From an uncultured Winogradskyella sp. (GTDB taxonomy: Bacteria > Bacteroidota > Bacteroidia > Flavobacteriales > Flavobacteriaceae), in NCBI RefSeq assembly GCF_947498345.1, contig NZ_CANMJY010000008.1, positions 124,001 through 188,000 on the forward strand: a stretch of DNA of 64,000 bases, written 5' to 3'. The position numbers and the translations under genes were made by a program. Each line of letters opens with the position of its first letter. Positions within the stretch are counted from its first letter, which is position 1. The notes under the pieces were generated by a model, which worked only from the letters and a program-made list of their open reading frames with translations, was not told where the DNA came from and did not search any database. Positions 28,191-36,901 of the stretch are shown piece after piece.

Positions 28191-29345
28191 ATGAACTACT
28201 TTTCTTCAGACTTCAAGCTAGGTATTCTTGGTGGTGGCCAACTCGGCAAAATGATACTTTACAACACACGTAAGTTTGATATCTATACCTGTGTTTTAGA
28301 TCCAAGTAAAGATGCACCAGCCCGATTAGCCTGTGATGAGTTTACAGTTGGAGACTTACAAGATTATGATACCGTTGTTAACTTTGGTAAAAAAGTTAAT
28401 ATTCTAACCATTGAAATTGAGAATGTTAATGTTGATGCCTTAGAAACTTTAGAAGATGAAGGGGTTAAAGTTTTTCCGTCTTCAAAAACACTAAAAACGA
28501 TTCAAAATAAGGCACATCAAAAATTATTTTATCGCGATCACAATATCCCAACGGCAGATTTTTCACGTTTTGCACATACATCTCAGATTGATGAAGCTAT
28601 AGATAATGGAGGTTTAAGTTATCCTTTTGTGTGGAAAAGTGCACGCTTTGGATACGATGGCCAGGGTGTTAAAGTTGTAAGACGTTATACGGATTTAGTG
28701 GATTTACCGAATGTAGAATGTATTGCAGAGGATTTAATTCCTTTTAAAAATGAATTGGCCGTCATCGTTGCCAGAAATTCTAAAGGGCATTTAAAAACCT
28801 ATCCTGTGGTTGAAATGGAGTTTCATCCCGAAGCCAATCAGGTAGAATATGTGATTTGTCCTGCGAGAATCCCTGATGAAATTACAAAAAAGGCAGAATT
28901 GATAGCGCTTAAAACAGCTGCTGCTTTTAAACATGTTGGACTATTAGCTGTTGAAATGTTTCAGACTGAAGATGATGAAATTTTAGTCAATGAAGTAGCA
29001 CCAAGACCTCACAACTCTGGTCATTATAGCATTGAAGCTAGTTACACGGACCAATTTGAGCAACACCTAAGATGTATTTTAGGCTTACCACTAGGAAGCA
29101 CTGAAAGTAAAGTTGCCGGAGTGATGGTAAACTTAGTCGGTGCAGAAAACCATACAGGCAACGTACTTTATAAAAATATCGAAGTTATTATGGCTATGGA
29201 TGGGGTGACACCTCATATCTATGGAAAAAAACAAACCAGACCATTTCGTAAAATGGGACATGTTACCATCGTAGATAAAGATTTAGCAAAAGCCCGTGAA
29301 ATTGCGGAAAAAGTAAAACGAACAATTGAAGTAATTAGTGAATAA
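28191..29345 (+). CDS. purK: 5-(carboxyamino)imidazole ribonucleotide synthase (PurK)
   Basis: 384 residues from the ATG at 28191 (a TTG codon sits just before it). ATP-grasp enzyme: LGILGGGQLGKM opening, PFVWKSARFGYDGQGV ATP-binding loop, and NEVAPRPHNSGHYSIEA C-terminal metal/ATP site. It makes N5-CAIR from AIR, ATP and bicarbonate in purine synthesis. PurE follows three bases later and performs the next step. Length and motifs are normal. Confidence 0.96.
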   Translation: MNYFSSDFKLGILGGGQLGKMILYNTRKFDIYTCVLDPSKDAPARLACDEFTVGDLQDYDTVVNFGKKVNILTIEIENVNVDALETLEDEGVKVFPSSKTLKTIQNKAHQKLFYRDHNIPTADFSRFAHTSQIDEAIDNGGLSYPFVWKSARFGYDGQGVKVVRRYTDLVDLPNVECIAEDLIPFKNELAVIVARNSKGHLKTYPVVEMEFHPEANQVEYVICPARIPDEITKKAELIALKTAAAFKHVGLLAVEMFQTEDDEILVNEVAPRPHNSGHYSIEASYTDQFEQHLRCILGLPLGSTESKVAGVMVNLVGAENHTGNVLYKNIEVIMAMDGVTPHIYGKKQTRPFRKMGHVTIVDKDLAKAREIAEKVKRTIEVISE

Positions 29346-29348
29346 GTT

Positions 29349-29828
29349 ATGAGTAAAGTGGGAGTAATTATGGGAAGTAAAAGCGATTTGCCAGTAATGC
29401 AAGACGCTATTGATATTTTAAAAGGATTTGATATTGAGGTTGAAGTCGATATTGTTTCTGCACATCGTACTCCCGATAAACTATTTGACTATGGCAAAAA
29501 TGCTCACACCAGAGGGGTAAAAGTCATTATTGCCGGAGCTGGTGGTGCTGCACATTTACCAGGAATGGTAGCTTCATTATCGCCTTTACCAGTCATTGGA
29601 GTTCCTGTAAAAAGTAGCAACTCTATTGATGGTTGGGATTCTGTGTTATCTATTTTACAAATGCCAGGTGGAGTTCCTGTAGCTACTGTGGCATTAAATG
29701 GAGCAAAAAATGCAGGTATACTAGCTGCCCAGATTCTTGGAAGCGCTGACCAATGTATTTTAGATAAGGTCATAGTGTATAAAGAAGGTTTAAAGGCAAA
29801 AGTGATTGATTCTGCGAAAAATCTATAA
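29349..29828 (+). CDS. purE: 5-(carboxyamino)imidazole ribonucleotide mutase (PurE, class I)
   Basis: 159 residues. The class I PurE signature VGVIMGSKSDLPVM is at the start, followed by VSAHRTPDKLF, GAGGAAHLPGMVAS and the C-terminal block LQMPGGVPVATVAL. It converts N5-CAIR to CAIR, directly after PurK, with which it forms a two-gene operon (3-base gap). A hairpin follows the stop codon. Confidence 0.97.
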   Translation: MSKVGVIMGSKSDLPVMQDAIDILKGFDIEVEVDIVSAHRTPDKLFDYGKNAHTRGVKVIIAGAGGAAHLPGMVASLSPLPVIGVPVKSSNSIDGWDSVLSILQMPGGVPVATVALNGAKNAGILAAQILGSADQCILDKVIVYKEGLKAKVIDSAKNL

Positions 29829-29829
29829 A

Positions 29830-29858
29830 AAAGCCTCAACAATAACTGTCGAGGCTTT
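29830..29858 (+). terminator. probable terminator after purE
   Basis: Stem AAAGCCTC/GAGGCTTT with a 13-base loop begins two bases after the purE stop codon. The tail (CTGCTATT) is only weakly T-rich. Confidence 0.6.
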
Positions 29859-30015
29859 CTGCTATTAACCAACCCTTAGAGTAAAAAGTTCATTACTCAT
29901 AAGGTGACGCAAAAATAAATAAAACTTAATTAATTATGTGATTTTTGCTATCATAAATTAGCGTTAAAATTCACATTATCAGATAAATACGTAAGAAAAA
30001 TTAGACGATTTAAAA

Positions 30016-32061
30016 ATGAGTATTCTCAACAAAAACTTTAACACACCATATAATACAGCGCCTTTTTCAGAAATAAATACTGAAGATTTTCTTCCTGCAT
30101 TTAAAGTTGCAATTGCAAAAGCTAAAGCAGAAATTAATGCTATAGTAACTCAAACTGAAAAACCAACATTTCAAAATACTATTGAAGCTTTAGATTTTTC
30201 TGCTGAAGAACTGGATAGGATCTCTAGTATTTTTTTCAATTTAAACTCAGCTGAAACTAATGACACCATTCAAAAAATTGCGCAAGAAGTTTCTCCTCTA
30301 CTTTCAGAGTTTAGTAATGATATAACATTAAATGAAGGTTTATTTAAGCGTGTAAAAACAGTTTATGATTCTAAATCTGAACTAAATCTTACAACAGAAC
30401 AACAAACGCTTTTAGATAAAAAGTATAAAGGCTTTTCCAGAAATGGTGCCAACTTAGAAGAATCTCAAAAAGAAAAGCTACGTGCTATAGACAAAGAACT
30501 AAGTCAATTAAAACTAAAATTTGGTGAGCACATTTTAGCTGAAACCAACAAATTTGAAATGCTTTTAAATGACGAATCTGATTTGTCTGGGCTACCAGAT
30601 GGTGCAAAAGAAGCCGCAAAGCAATTGGCAGAAAGCAAAGAAAAAGATGGTTGGTTAATTACATTAGATTATCCTAGTTATATTCCCTTTATGACTTATG
30701 CCAACGATAGAGCTCTCCGCGAAAAATTATCTAAAGCTTTTGGTAGTAAAAGTTTTAAAAATGATGATCTAGACAACCAAGATATTGTATTAAAGATAGC
30801 TAATTTACGTTTTCAACGTGCACAGCTTTTAGGCTATAAAACGCATGCACACTTTGTATTAGAAGAGCGTATGGCAGAAACACCAGAAAAAGTCAATACG
30901 TTTTTAAAAGAGCTATTGGAAAAAGCCAAACCAGCTGCTGAAAAAGAATTCGAAAATCTTGAGAAGTTTGCAAAGAGCTTAGATGGCATTGATAAACTTC
31001 AAAAATGGGATTCTGCATACTATTCTGAAAAGTTGAAACAAAAGCTATTCAGTTTAGATGATGAGCAATTAAAACCCTATTTCAAATTAGAAAATGTTAT
31101 TAATGGTGCTTTTGCCGTCGCAGAAAAATTATTTGGATTGCATTTTGAAGAAATCGATAATAAAGATGCCATAGATTATATTGATAAATATCACGAAGAT
31201 GTAATGACGTATAAAGTGACTGATTCAGAAGGGTTAATGGCAATTTTTTATGCTGATTTTTTTCCAAGAGCAGGTAAACGTAATGGAGCTTGGATGACCT
31301 CTTTTAAATCACAAATGATTAAAAATGGTCATAATCATCGTCCACATATATCTATTGTTTGTAACTTCACCAAGCCTACAAGGAGTAAACCATCTTTATT
31401 AACCTTTAATGAAGTTACCACATTGTTTCATGAGTTTGGTCATGCCTTACATGGTATGCTTGCCAACACCACTTATCCAAGTTTATCAGGTACAAGCGTA
31501 TACTGGGATTTTGTAGAATTACCAAGTCAAATTTTAGAAAACTGGTGTTATGAAGAAGAAACCTTAAAGCTCTTCGCTACACATTATAAAACTGGTGAAA
31601 TTATACCAATGGAGCTTATCGAAAAAATTAAAGCTTCTGCAACGTTTCATGAAGGAATGCAAACTTTACGTCAATTAAGCTTTGGAATGTTAGATATGGC
31701 ATGGCATGGTGTTGATCCTTCAAAAATTAAGGATGTAAAAACCTATGAAATGAAAGCTTTTGGTAAGACCAGTTTATATCCCGATGTTACTGAAAATTGC
31801 ATGAGTACAGCTTTTGCACATATTTTTCAGGGAGGTTATTCTTCTGGTTATTACAGTTACAAATGGGCAGAGGTTTTAGATGCTGATGCTTTTGAATACT
31901 TTAAAGAGGAAGGTATATTCAATAAAACCGTTGCGGATAAATTTAAAAACTATGTCTTGTCTCAAGGTGGTACGGAAAACCCAATGACGTTATATAAAAA
32001 GTTTAGAGGACAAGAACCTAAGCCTGAAGCATTGTTAAGACGTGCTGGATTGCTGAAATAA
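30016..32061 (+). CDS. M3 family metallopeptidase (peptidyl-dipeptidase Dcp type)
   Basis: 681 residues, the normal Dcp/oligopeptidase A size. The zinc motif HEFGHALHG sits in TLFHEFGHALHGML near residue 470, with the family's downstream ENWCYEEE block supplying the third ligand. No signal peptide, so it probably acts on peptides in the cytoplasm. M3 enzymes remove dipeptides or cut short oligopeptides. The exact specificity (Dcp versus OpdA) is not settled by sequence alone. Single gene, with 187 bases of upstream spacer. Confidence 0.92.
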   Translation: MSILNKNFNTPYNTAPFSEINTEDFLPAFKVAIAKAKAEINAIVTQTEKPTFQNTIEALDFSAEELDRISSIFFNLNSAETNDTIQKIAQEVSPLLSEFSNDITLNEGLFKRVKTVYDSKSELNLTTEQQTLLDKKYKGFSRNGANLEESQKEKLRAIDKELSQLKLKFGEHILAETNKFEMLLNDESDLSGLPDGAKEAAKQLAESKEKDGWLITLDYPSYIPFMTYANDRALREKLSKAFGSKSFKNDDLDNQDIVLKIANLRFQRAQLLGYKTHAHFVLEERMAETPEKVNTFLKELLEKAKPAAEKEFENLEKFAKSLDGIDKLQKWDSAYYSEKLKQKLFSLDDEQLKPYFKLENVINGAFAVAEKLFGLHFEEIDNKDAIDYIDKYHEDVMTYKVTDSEGLMAIFYADFFPRAGKRNGAWMTSFKSQMIKNGHNHRPHISIVCNFTKPTRSKPSLLTFNEVTTLFHEFGHALHGMLANTTYPSLSGTSVYWDFVELPSQILENWCYEEETLKLFATHYKTGEIIPMELIEKIKASATFHEGMQTLRQLSFGMLDMAWHGVDPSKIKDVKTYEMKAFGKTSLYPDVTENCMSTAFAHIFQGGYSSGYYSYKWAEVLDADAFEYFKEEGIFNKTVADKFKNYVLSQGGTENPMTLYKKFRGQEPKPEALLRRAGLLK

Positions 32062-32062
32062 C

Positions 32063-32761
32063 TTAATACTTCACCATCTTAACAGTTCGACTAAAATTAT
32101 CAGAGTTTATTTTTACTAAATAAACTCCAGTACTTTGAAGTTGAAAATCGTGAGTAGTTTGGGTTGCAATATTAAGAGTATCATCAATTACTTTTTTACC
32201 TAGCACATCATAAACAACAATACTGTATTGTGCAGGACTTTTAAAAGTAATTGTTCCATTTCCTACAGTGATGTTTTTAGTTATAGTAAAAGTTTCTACC
32301 GATAAAATAGCAGAACCAAAACCATAATCACTACCTCTTAAATCAGCTGATTGACGAGACTGATCCGCATTAGTTATTAAAAAATACCAATCAAAAACCT
32401 CTGTACCATTAGGAATAGTCGTTGTATTTAGAATGGGCTCTTCTAAATAAGTACGTGTAGCAGGATTAAAAGTCGCCACGTAATATCCTAGTCCAGAATC
32501 GAACGTCAATGGAATCATAGTTGAAAGATTCGCAAAATCATCATGATAATCCCATGTCATTGGATCTGCATCAGTTTGTAAGCCCGTATACAAATACAAA
32601 TTGGGATCGCTCATAGGATCGAAAATAGAGTAATCTGCAAATTCACCATACTTAAAAGTAATAGTACCAGAATTAATATCGCAAGGATTAGGAACAAGCT
32701 CTATTTGGGCCTGGCTTATTCCAAACATAAGTAATATAAGATATAGTAGTTTTGTCTTCAT
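32063..32761 (-). CDS. small secreted protein with T9SS type A sorting domain
   Basis: 232 residues. Signal peptide MKTKLLYLILLMFGISQAQ. A beta-rich domain (residues about 20-150; LYTGLQTDADPMTWDYH, VFDWYFLITNADQS) resembles modules that sit before the sorting domain in Bacteroidota secreted proteins. The C-terminal 75 residues are a type IX sorting domain (VYDVLGKKVIDDT, STGVYLVKINSDNFSRTVKMVKY). It is expected at the cell surface. Ligand or enzyme function is unknown. Convergent with the M3 peptidase gene, one base apart. Confidence 0.85.
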   Translation of the reverse strand: MKTKLLYLILLMFGISQAQIELVPNPCDINSGTITFKYGEFADYSIFDPMSDPNLYLYTGLQTDADPMTWDYHDDFANLSTMIPLTFDSGLGYYVATFNPATRTYLEEPILNTTTIPNGTEVFDWYFLITNADQSRQSADLRGSDYGFGSAILSVETFTITKNITVGNGTITFKSPAQYSIVVYDVLGKKVIDDTLNIATQTTHDFQLQSTGVYLVKINSDNFSRTVKMVKY

Positions 32762-32803
32762 ATAAGTTCTATTTTAAACTAATATAAGAAATTTCAATAA
32801 AAT

Positions 32804-32827
32804 AACTTTCAGTAATTATTGAAAGTT
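32804..32827. promoter_or_regulatory. GbsR/MarR operator, copy 1
   Basis: AACTTTCA and TGAAAGTT are separated by eight bases (GTAATTAT). The 24-base site is palindromic except for one inner pair. It overlaps the -33 TTG of the regulator's promoter (TTG at 32819-32821, TATATTTG at 32840-32847, 18 bases between). A second site with identical arms and spacer length lies at 33376-33399. Confidence 0.7.
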
Positions 32828-32847
32828 TAAAAATTATTGTATATTTG
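32819..32847 (+). promoter_or_regulatory. promoter of the GbsR/MarR-type gene
   Basis: TTG (32819-32821), 18 bases, then TATATTTG (32840-32847) fit the Bacteroidota TTG/TAnnTTTG consensus. The ATG follows only four bases later, predicting a leaderless or nearly leaderless mRNA. Confidence 0.6.
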
Positions 32848-32851
32848 CTCT

Positions 32852-33355
32852 ATGCAATATCAAGAAGCAAAAGAAAAATTTATTAGTACTTGGGGAAGTT
32901 TAGGTTCGCTTTGGGGAATCAATAAAGCTATGGCTCAAATACAAGCTTTGCTTTTTATTTCTACAAAACCCTTGTCTATGGAAGATATCATGCAAGATCT
33001 TAAAATCTCGCGTGGTAACACGAGTATGAATCTTAGACAACTTATGGATTGGGGTATTGTAACTAAAGTGCTGGTTTCTGGTGAACGCAAAGAGTTTTTT
33101 ACCACAGAAAAGGATGTGCAAGAATTAGCACGTATTGTAGCAAAGGAACGAAGCCGAAGAGAAATAAAACCTGTTATTAAGGTTTTAGATGAAGTGTCAT
33201 CTATTAAAAATGATGGTACTGAAAAAACAAAAGAATTAATTAAACAAACCAAAGCTTTAAGAGAATTAACTGATGATTTGGACACCTTAATGAATAAGTT
33301 AGTGAATCAAAAACAAAACTGGTTGACAAAATCGGTTTTAAAGCTGATGAAATAG
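32852..33355 (+). CDS. GbsR/MarR family transcriptional regulator
   Basis: 167 residues from the ATG at 32852; an upstream in-frame TTG lies inside the -7 box and is rejected. A winged-helix core spans about residues 20-95 (AQIQALLFISTKPLSMEDIMQDL, SRGNTSMNLRQLMDWGIV, then a wing with SGERKEFF). The C-terminal third is a helical dimerisation region. The WGSLGSLWGINKAMAQI opening is characteristic of the GbsR-type branch. It is flanked by two copies of the same palindromic site, predicting autoregulation and control of the membrane-protein genes downstream. Confidence 0.85.
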   Translation: MQYQEAKEKFISTWGSLGSLWGINKAMAQIQALLFISTKPLSMEDIMQDLKISRGNTSMNLRQLMDWGIVTKVLVSGERKEFFTTEKDVQELARIVAKERSRREIKPVIKVLDEVSSIKNDGTEKTKELIKQTKALRELTDDLDTLMNKLVNQKQNWLTKSVLKLMK

Positions 33356-33375
33356 TTAATATATTTTTTAAATAT

Positions 33376-33399
33376 AACTTTCAATTTTTTCTGAAAGTT
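33376..33399. promoter_or_regulatory. GbsR/MarR operator, copy 2
   Basis: AACTTTCA (33376-33383), eight bases, TGAAAGTT (33392-33399), identical in both arms and spacing to the site before the regulator gene although the spacer sequence is unrelated. It lies 15 bases before the ATG of the first membrane protein gene. Confidence 0.7.
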
Positions 33400-33413
33400 T
33401 AAAAATAAAAGAA

Positions 33414-33767
33414 ATGAACTACAACATTATAACATACATTATATATCTACCAATTATTTGCTTTATAATGGTGAAAATCGGTTGGTTAGTATATAAAAAT
33501 GGTGAGGTCTTTTTGATTAATCTGTGTAATGGCAATTTTGAATTGGCAAAAAGTATTAATAAAATATTATTAATCGGATATTATTTGACCAATATTGGGT
33601 ATGCGATAATTACAATAGCATATTGGGAAAAGATTAACTCATTAAGTTCAATGTTTGGTTCTTTAAGTTCAACTCTTGGTAAAATCATTTTTCTACTAGC
33701 AATATTACACTACAATAATATTTTTTGGCTTAGACAAATCTTAAAAACTAAAATCATAAATCAATAA
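33414..33767 (+). CDS. small membrane protein, paralogue 1
   Basis: 117 residues with three hydrophobic stretches (IITYIIYLPIICFIMVKIGW, IGYYLTNIGYAIITIAYW, KIIFLLAILHYNNIFWL). It is clearly related to the next gene: both start near YIIYLPI, share KNG.(V/L)F(L/M)I and end the first half with NK.L.IG.YL.NIG.A. I do not recognise the family. It is presumably in the inner membrane. It is preceded by the second regulator-type palindrome and followed after two bases by its paralogue. Confidence 0.65.
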   Translation: MNYNIITYIIYLPIICFIMVKIGWLVYKNGEVFLINLCNGNFELAKSINKILLIGYYLTNIGYAIITIAYWEKINSLSSMFGSLSSTLGKIIFLLAILHYNNIFWLRQILKTKIINQ

Positions 33768-33769
33768 TT

Positions 33770-34156
33770 ATGGAAAATTCAAAAATCATCATCGGCTACA
33801 TTATTTACTTACCTATAGTAATTATCCTAACAATTTACATATCTAAAATGCTTTTCAAAAATGGTAGGCTTTTTATGATAGATATTTTTAAAGGCAAAGA
33901 AGATATTGCCTTAGCTACAAACAAATTATTTGAAATTGGTTTCTATTTAATCAATATAGGTTTTGCTTTATATATAATGGAAATTCATTACTATCAAAGT
34001 GCCGAATTGAGCTACCAAGGACTCATGGAGATATTAAGCAAAAAAATTGGTGGTTTTACTATATATCTAGGGTTAATACTTTTCCTAAACTTATACCTTT
34101 TTTTTAGAGGTAGAAGTAAATCTAGAAAGACTGTATTAAGAACGACAAATCAGTAA
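33770..34156 (+). CDS. small membrane protein, paralogue 2
   Basis: 128 residues with three hydrophobic stretches (IIIGYIIYLPIVIILTIYI, IGFYLINIGFALYIMEI, FTIYLGLILFLNLYLFF) and a basic C-terminal tail (RGRSKSRKT). Tandem paralogue of the preceding gene, two bases apart, so the pair likely arose by duplication and may form a hetero-oligomer. Function unknown. The methyltransferase gene starts 18 bases later. Confidence 0.65.
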   Translation: MENSKIIIGYIIYLPIVIILTIYISKMLFKNGRLFMIDIFKGKEDIALATNKLFEIGFYLINIGFALYIMEIHYYQSAELSYQGLMEILSKKIGGFTIYLGLILFLNLYLFFRGRSKSRKTVLRTTNQ

Positions 34157-34174
34157 CTATAAATTTTGTTTATC

Positions 34175-35053
34175 ATGAAAACACAAACTATAAACCTCAG
34201 CAGCTATGCAGAACAAAACCGTATCGAAATGGTCGATTTCTACAATGAAGCAACAGAAGATTACGAGTTTTGGAGCAACGATTACAACATGCATTTTGGG
34301 TATTTTATACCCTTTAAAACTAATCCGTTTAAACGCGATAGCATGCTCAATCAAATGAATACTCAAGTCCTTAAGCGACTACATATAGGTAAAACTAAAA
34401 ACCGATTGGTAGATTTAGGTTGTGGTATGGGAGCAACTATGAGACATGCATTAAAATTTCATGAAAACATATTGGCTTATGGAGTAACGCTATCTGATTT
34501 TCAAGTAAAGCAAGGCAACGAATTATTAAAAGGAAAAAATGGGATTATTTTAAAAGAAAATTATAACAACACCTCTTTTCAGTCAAATTCGTTCGACTCT
34601 GCAATAGCTGTAGAAAGTTTTTGTCATTCTGGTCATAACTATATCTCACTAAAAGAAATGCATCGTATATTAAAACCTGGTGGACGCTTTGTTATTGCTG
34701 ATGCTTTTCTAAAGAAGGATGAAACCAAACTTTGTAAAGGAGGAAAATATGCTTACCATAAACTCTGTAACCATTGGAGTTTAGAAAAATTAGAAACCCA
34801 TACTTATATAAAAGAAAAACTTAAAGAACTTGGTTTTAAAAACATAAAAGTAGAAGATACCTCGTTTAGAGTTGCTCCTTCAGTTTTACATGTTCCCTTT
34901 GCAATCACAGGCTTTATATTAAAAAAACTCTTTAGTTTTAAAGGTATTAAACGAGAAAGTTTTCATAACCTAAAAGGGTCGTTCTATGCTTTACTCACAG
35001 GTTTACACATGAAAAGTTTTGGATATTACATTATCAGCGCAGAAAAAATATAA
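34175..35053 (+). CDS. class I SAM-dependent methyltransferase (methyltransferase 11 type)
   Basis: 292 residues from the ATG at 34175 (a TTG at 34166 is less likely). SAM motif I is LVDLGCGMGATMRHAL near residue 85, the motif II/III region VTLSDFQVKQGNELL, and the post-motif block MHRILKPGGRFVIADAFL. The layout resembles small-molecule or lipid methyltransferases of the sterol/tocopherol/cyclopropane type (opening with FYNEATEDYEFWS). The substrate is unknown. It ends the GbsR-membrane-protein gene run, so the three may be co-regulated. Confidence 0.8.
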   Translation: MKTQTINLSSYAEQNRIEMVDFYNEATEDYEFWSNDYNMHFGYFIPFKTNPFKRDSMLNQMNTQVLKRLHIGKTKNRLVDLGCGMGATMRHALKFHENILAYGVTLSDFQVKQGNELLKGKNGIILKENYNNTSFQSNSFDSAIAVESFCHSGHNYISLKEMHRILKPGGRFVIADAFLKKDETKLCKGGKYAYHKLCNHWSLEKLETHTYIKEKLKELGFKNIKVEDTSFRVAPSVLHVPFAITGFILKKLFSFKGIKRESFHNLKGSFYALLTGLHMKSFGYYIISAEKI

Positions 35054-35117
35054 GTTGCTGAGCTATAAAATCCTAAGTTCAGGAATTTAGATTTTAGTTT
35101 TTCTGAAATTAATATCC

Positions 35118-35125
35118 TATTTTTG
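35118..35125 (+). promoter_or_regulatory. candidate -7 box of the ECF sigma gene at 35147
   Basis: TATTTTTG fits TAnnTTTG, 21 bases before the ATG. No clear -33 element was seen. Confidence 0.4.
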
Positions 35126-35146
35126 AGCAAGCAATGAGAAACACTA

Positions 35147-35701
35147 ATGCCTAAGCATCAATTAGACCCAAATAACTGGATAAAACTATATTCGGATTAC
35201 CTATTTAATTACACCATAACTCGTGTTAACGACAGGGTAATTGCACAAGATTTAGTATCTGAAACCTTTTTGGCAGGACTTAAATCTATGGCTAATTTTA
35301 AAGGTGAAGCCAGTGAACGTACCTGGTTAATTTCAATACTTAAGCGTAAAATTATAGATTATTATCGTAAAATAAATTCTAATAAGGGAAAAGCTGAAGT
35401 TAGAATGAATTATAATAGCGATACAGATGCAGAAGGAGATTGGTTAGAAGAGCGGGTTGCCGATCCTTTTGATAAAACGGCAGAAGATAAATTAGAAAAC
35501 TTGGAATTAGGTGATGCCATCTATGATTGTTTAGGCAAATTACCTGAAAAACAAGCAGAGGTTTTTAAAATGAAAACGATTTTAGGTTATGATACCGAAA
35601 CTATTTGTAATGAATTAGAAATTACAGCGTCTAACCTTTGGGTAATCATTCATAGAGCGAGAACTGCTTTGGCTGATTGCATGCAAAAAAATTGGTTTTA
35701 A
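35147..35701 (+). CDS. sigma-70 family (ECF) RNA polymerase sigma factor
   Basis: 184 residues. Region 2 is seen in YLFNYTITRVNDRVIAQDLVSETFLAGLKS and EASERTWLISILKRKIIDYYRK (about 20-85); region 4 in LPEKQAEVFKMKTILGYDTETICNELEITASNLWVIIHRAR (about 125-165). The linker of about 40 residues is acidic. The 85-residue gene that follows after four bases is probably its partner. It differs from the ECF factor at 43965-44528, so the window has two separate ECF systems. Confidence 0.9.
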   Translation: MPKHQLDPNNWIKLYSDYLFNYTITRVNDRVIAQDLVSETFLAGLKSMANFKGEASERTWLISILKRKIIDYYRKINSNKGKAEVRMNYNSDTDAEGDWLEERVADPFDKTAEDKLENLELGDAIYDCLGKLPEKQAEVFKMKTILGYDTETICNELEITASNLWVIIHRARTALADCMQKNWF

Positions 35702-35705
35702 TACA

Positions 35706-35963
35706 ATGAAAAAAAGTTTTTTATTTATAAGCTGTGAGGAAGCTCACCACATTTGCGACAAAAGACAATATGGTGAAGCTACAGGCTGGGAGCGTGTTAA
35801 ATTGGGGATCAGACTTTCCTGGTGCCGAATAACAAGAGCTTATTCTAATAGAAATAATAAATTAACTGAAGTGATGCAAAAAGCTGAAGTTGATTGTTTA
35901 AAAAATGATGAGCGCGATAAGCTCAAAAAACAATTTGAAGAAGAGCTAGCTAAGCATCAATAA
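35706..35963 (+). CDS. small protein partnered with ECF sigma, possible degenerate zinc anti-sigma
   Basis: 85 residues. SCEEAHHICDKRQYGEA near the start and IRLSWCRITRAYSNRNNKLT in the middle match, from memory, a small Flavobacteria protein encoded after an ECF sigma. Relatives usually read HLxxCxxC at the second block, the zinc anti-sigma motif. Here the His position is Arg and the second Cys position is Thr, so zinc binding by that motif looks lost. No membrane helix. Its last 18 bases overlap the convergent gene's 3' end. Anti-sigma function is inference from position. Confidence 0.6.
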   Translation: MKKSFLFISCEEAHHICDKRQYGEATGWERVKLGIRLSWCRITRAYSNRNNKLTEVMQKAEVDCLKNDERDKLKKQFEEELAKHQ

Positions 35964-36779
35964 GATAGCTAACCACACTACAGGTATACTTTCTACCCAA
36001 AAAGCACTATAATATTTTGATTGGTTTTTGTTTGAAAAAGCAACAAACAAAAGCGTAACAAAAGTTATTATTAAAGTAGAAACTATTGTTTTACTATCAA
36101 CTTCGTCTTTAAAATACTCTAAAAAGAAAAATACAATCAGCAATAAAACACCTGTGATTTTGGTATTTTTTACACCTATTTTTTGAGGAACTGTGGCGAG
36201 TTTTACACTATCATAATTAAGATCTCTAATTTCAAAAGGTAGCATCAACACAATTACAAAAATAAAACGCTGAACACTCATAATAATAACATCCGTACTA
36301 ATGCTAATATCATTATCGATTAGCGGCAAAATAACAGTAGTAAATGCCCAAACCAAAGCAATTACGTAAATTTTTAGCCCACTTATTTCCCTTAATTTTT
36401 TTTGATTATCTCTAAAATAATGCATTGGCAGTAAAGGAATAGCATATAAAAATGTAATCACACCTAAAAGCCCAATTAATATAAGCGTATGCGTTTCAAG
36501 GTGATAAGCATAATAACATAAAGCTATAAAGGCCAATAACGAAAATATCTGAATCGTCTTTAACCAACCAGCCAAGCTTCTATGATGAAACTTCGCTACT
36601 CCAAAATACTTTACAAAATTATAACCAGTGATAGTAGCAAAAAACACGAAATAGAGCACATTTTCATCATAATCTAACCCAAACTGCAGACATGTCATCC
36701 ATGTTAATGCATAAACTGCTAATGCCACATGAATGCTAGAGTTTATATAAAAATTTAAAATATGTTTTAATACCCTCAC
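35946..36779 (-). CDS. UbiA-like multi-pass membrane protein
   Basis: 277 residues with eight or nine hydrophobic segments (for example VLYFVFFATITGYNFVKYFG, IQIFSLLAFIALCYYAY and LILIGLLGVITFLYAIPLL). The loop FEIRDLNYDSVKLATVPQKIG resembles the second Asp-rich loop of UbiA-type prenyltransferases (DxxxD plus TxPxxxG). The first Asp-rich loop is replaced by TGYNFVKYFG, so activity is doubtful. GTG start. It lies convergent to the sigma-partner gene and divergent from gcvP. Confidence 0.6.
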   Translation of the reverse strand: MRVLKHILNFYINSSIHVALAVYALTWMTCLQFGLDYDENVLYFVFFATITGYNFVKYFGVAKFHHRSLAGWLKTIQIFSLLAFIALCYYAYHLETHTLILIGLLGVITFLYAIPLLPMHYFRDNQKKLREISGLKIYVIALVWAFTTVILPLIDNDISISTDVIIMSVQRFIFVIVLMLPFEIRDLNYDSVKLATVPQKIGVKNTKITGVLLLIVFFFLEYFKDEVDSKTIVSTLIITFVTLLFVAFSNKNQSKYYSAFWVESIPVVWLAILLMLS

Positions 36780-36865
36780 GTTACAAAAATAGGTAATGTG
36801 TTAATAACCCTTAGTTTCGGTTAAAAACTTTAGTTTTCCTTAACTATATAAAAAGGCTAAATGCG

Positions 36866-36873
36866 TATTTTTG
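36866..36873 (+). promoter_or_regulatory. candidate -7 box of gcvP
   Basis: TATTTTTG fits TAnnTTTG and lies 28 bases before the gcvP ATG. No obvious TTG at the -33 spacing. Confidence 0.4.
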
Positions 36874-36901
36874 CATATCAAAAATTTTAGCATAAAAAAG
36901 A

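Noticed and set aside
33009..33016. Possible fourth leader element (TCTCGCGT) inside the GbsR-type gene
   Set aside because: Only seven bases match, it is in coding sequence, and no following hairpins are present.
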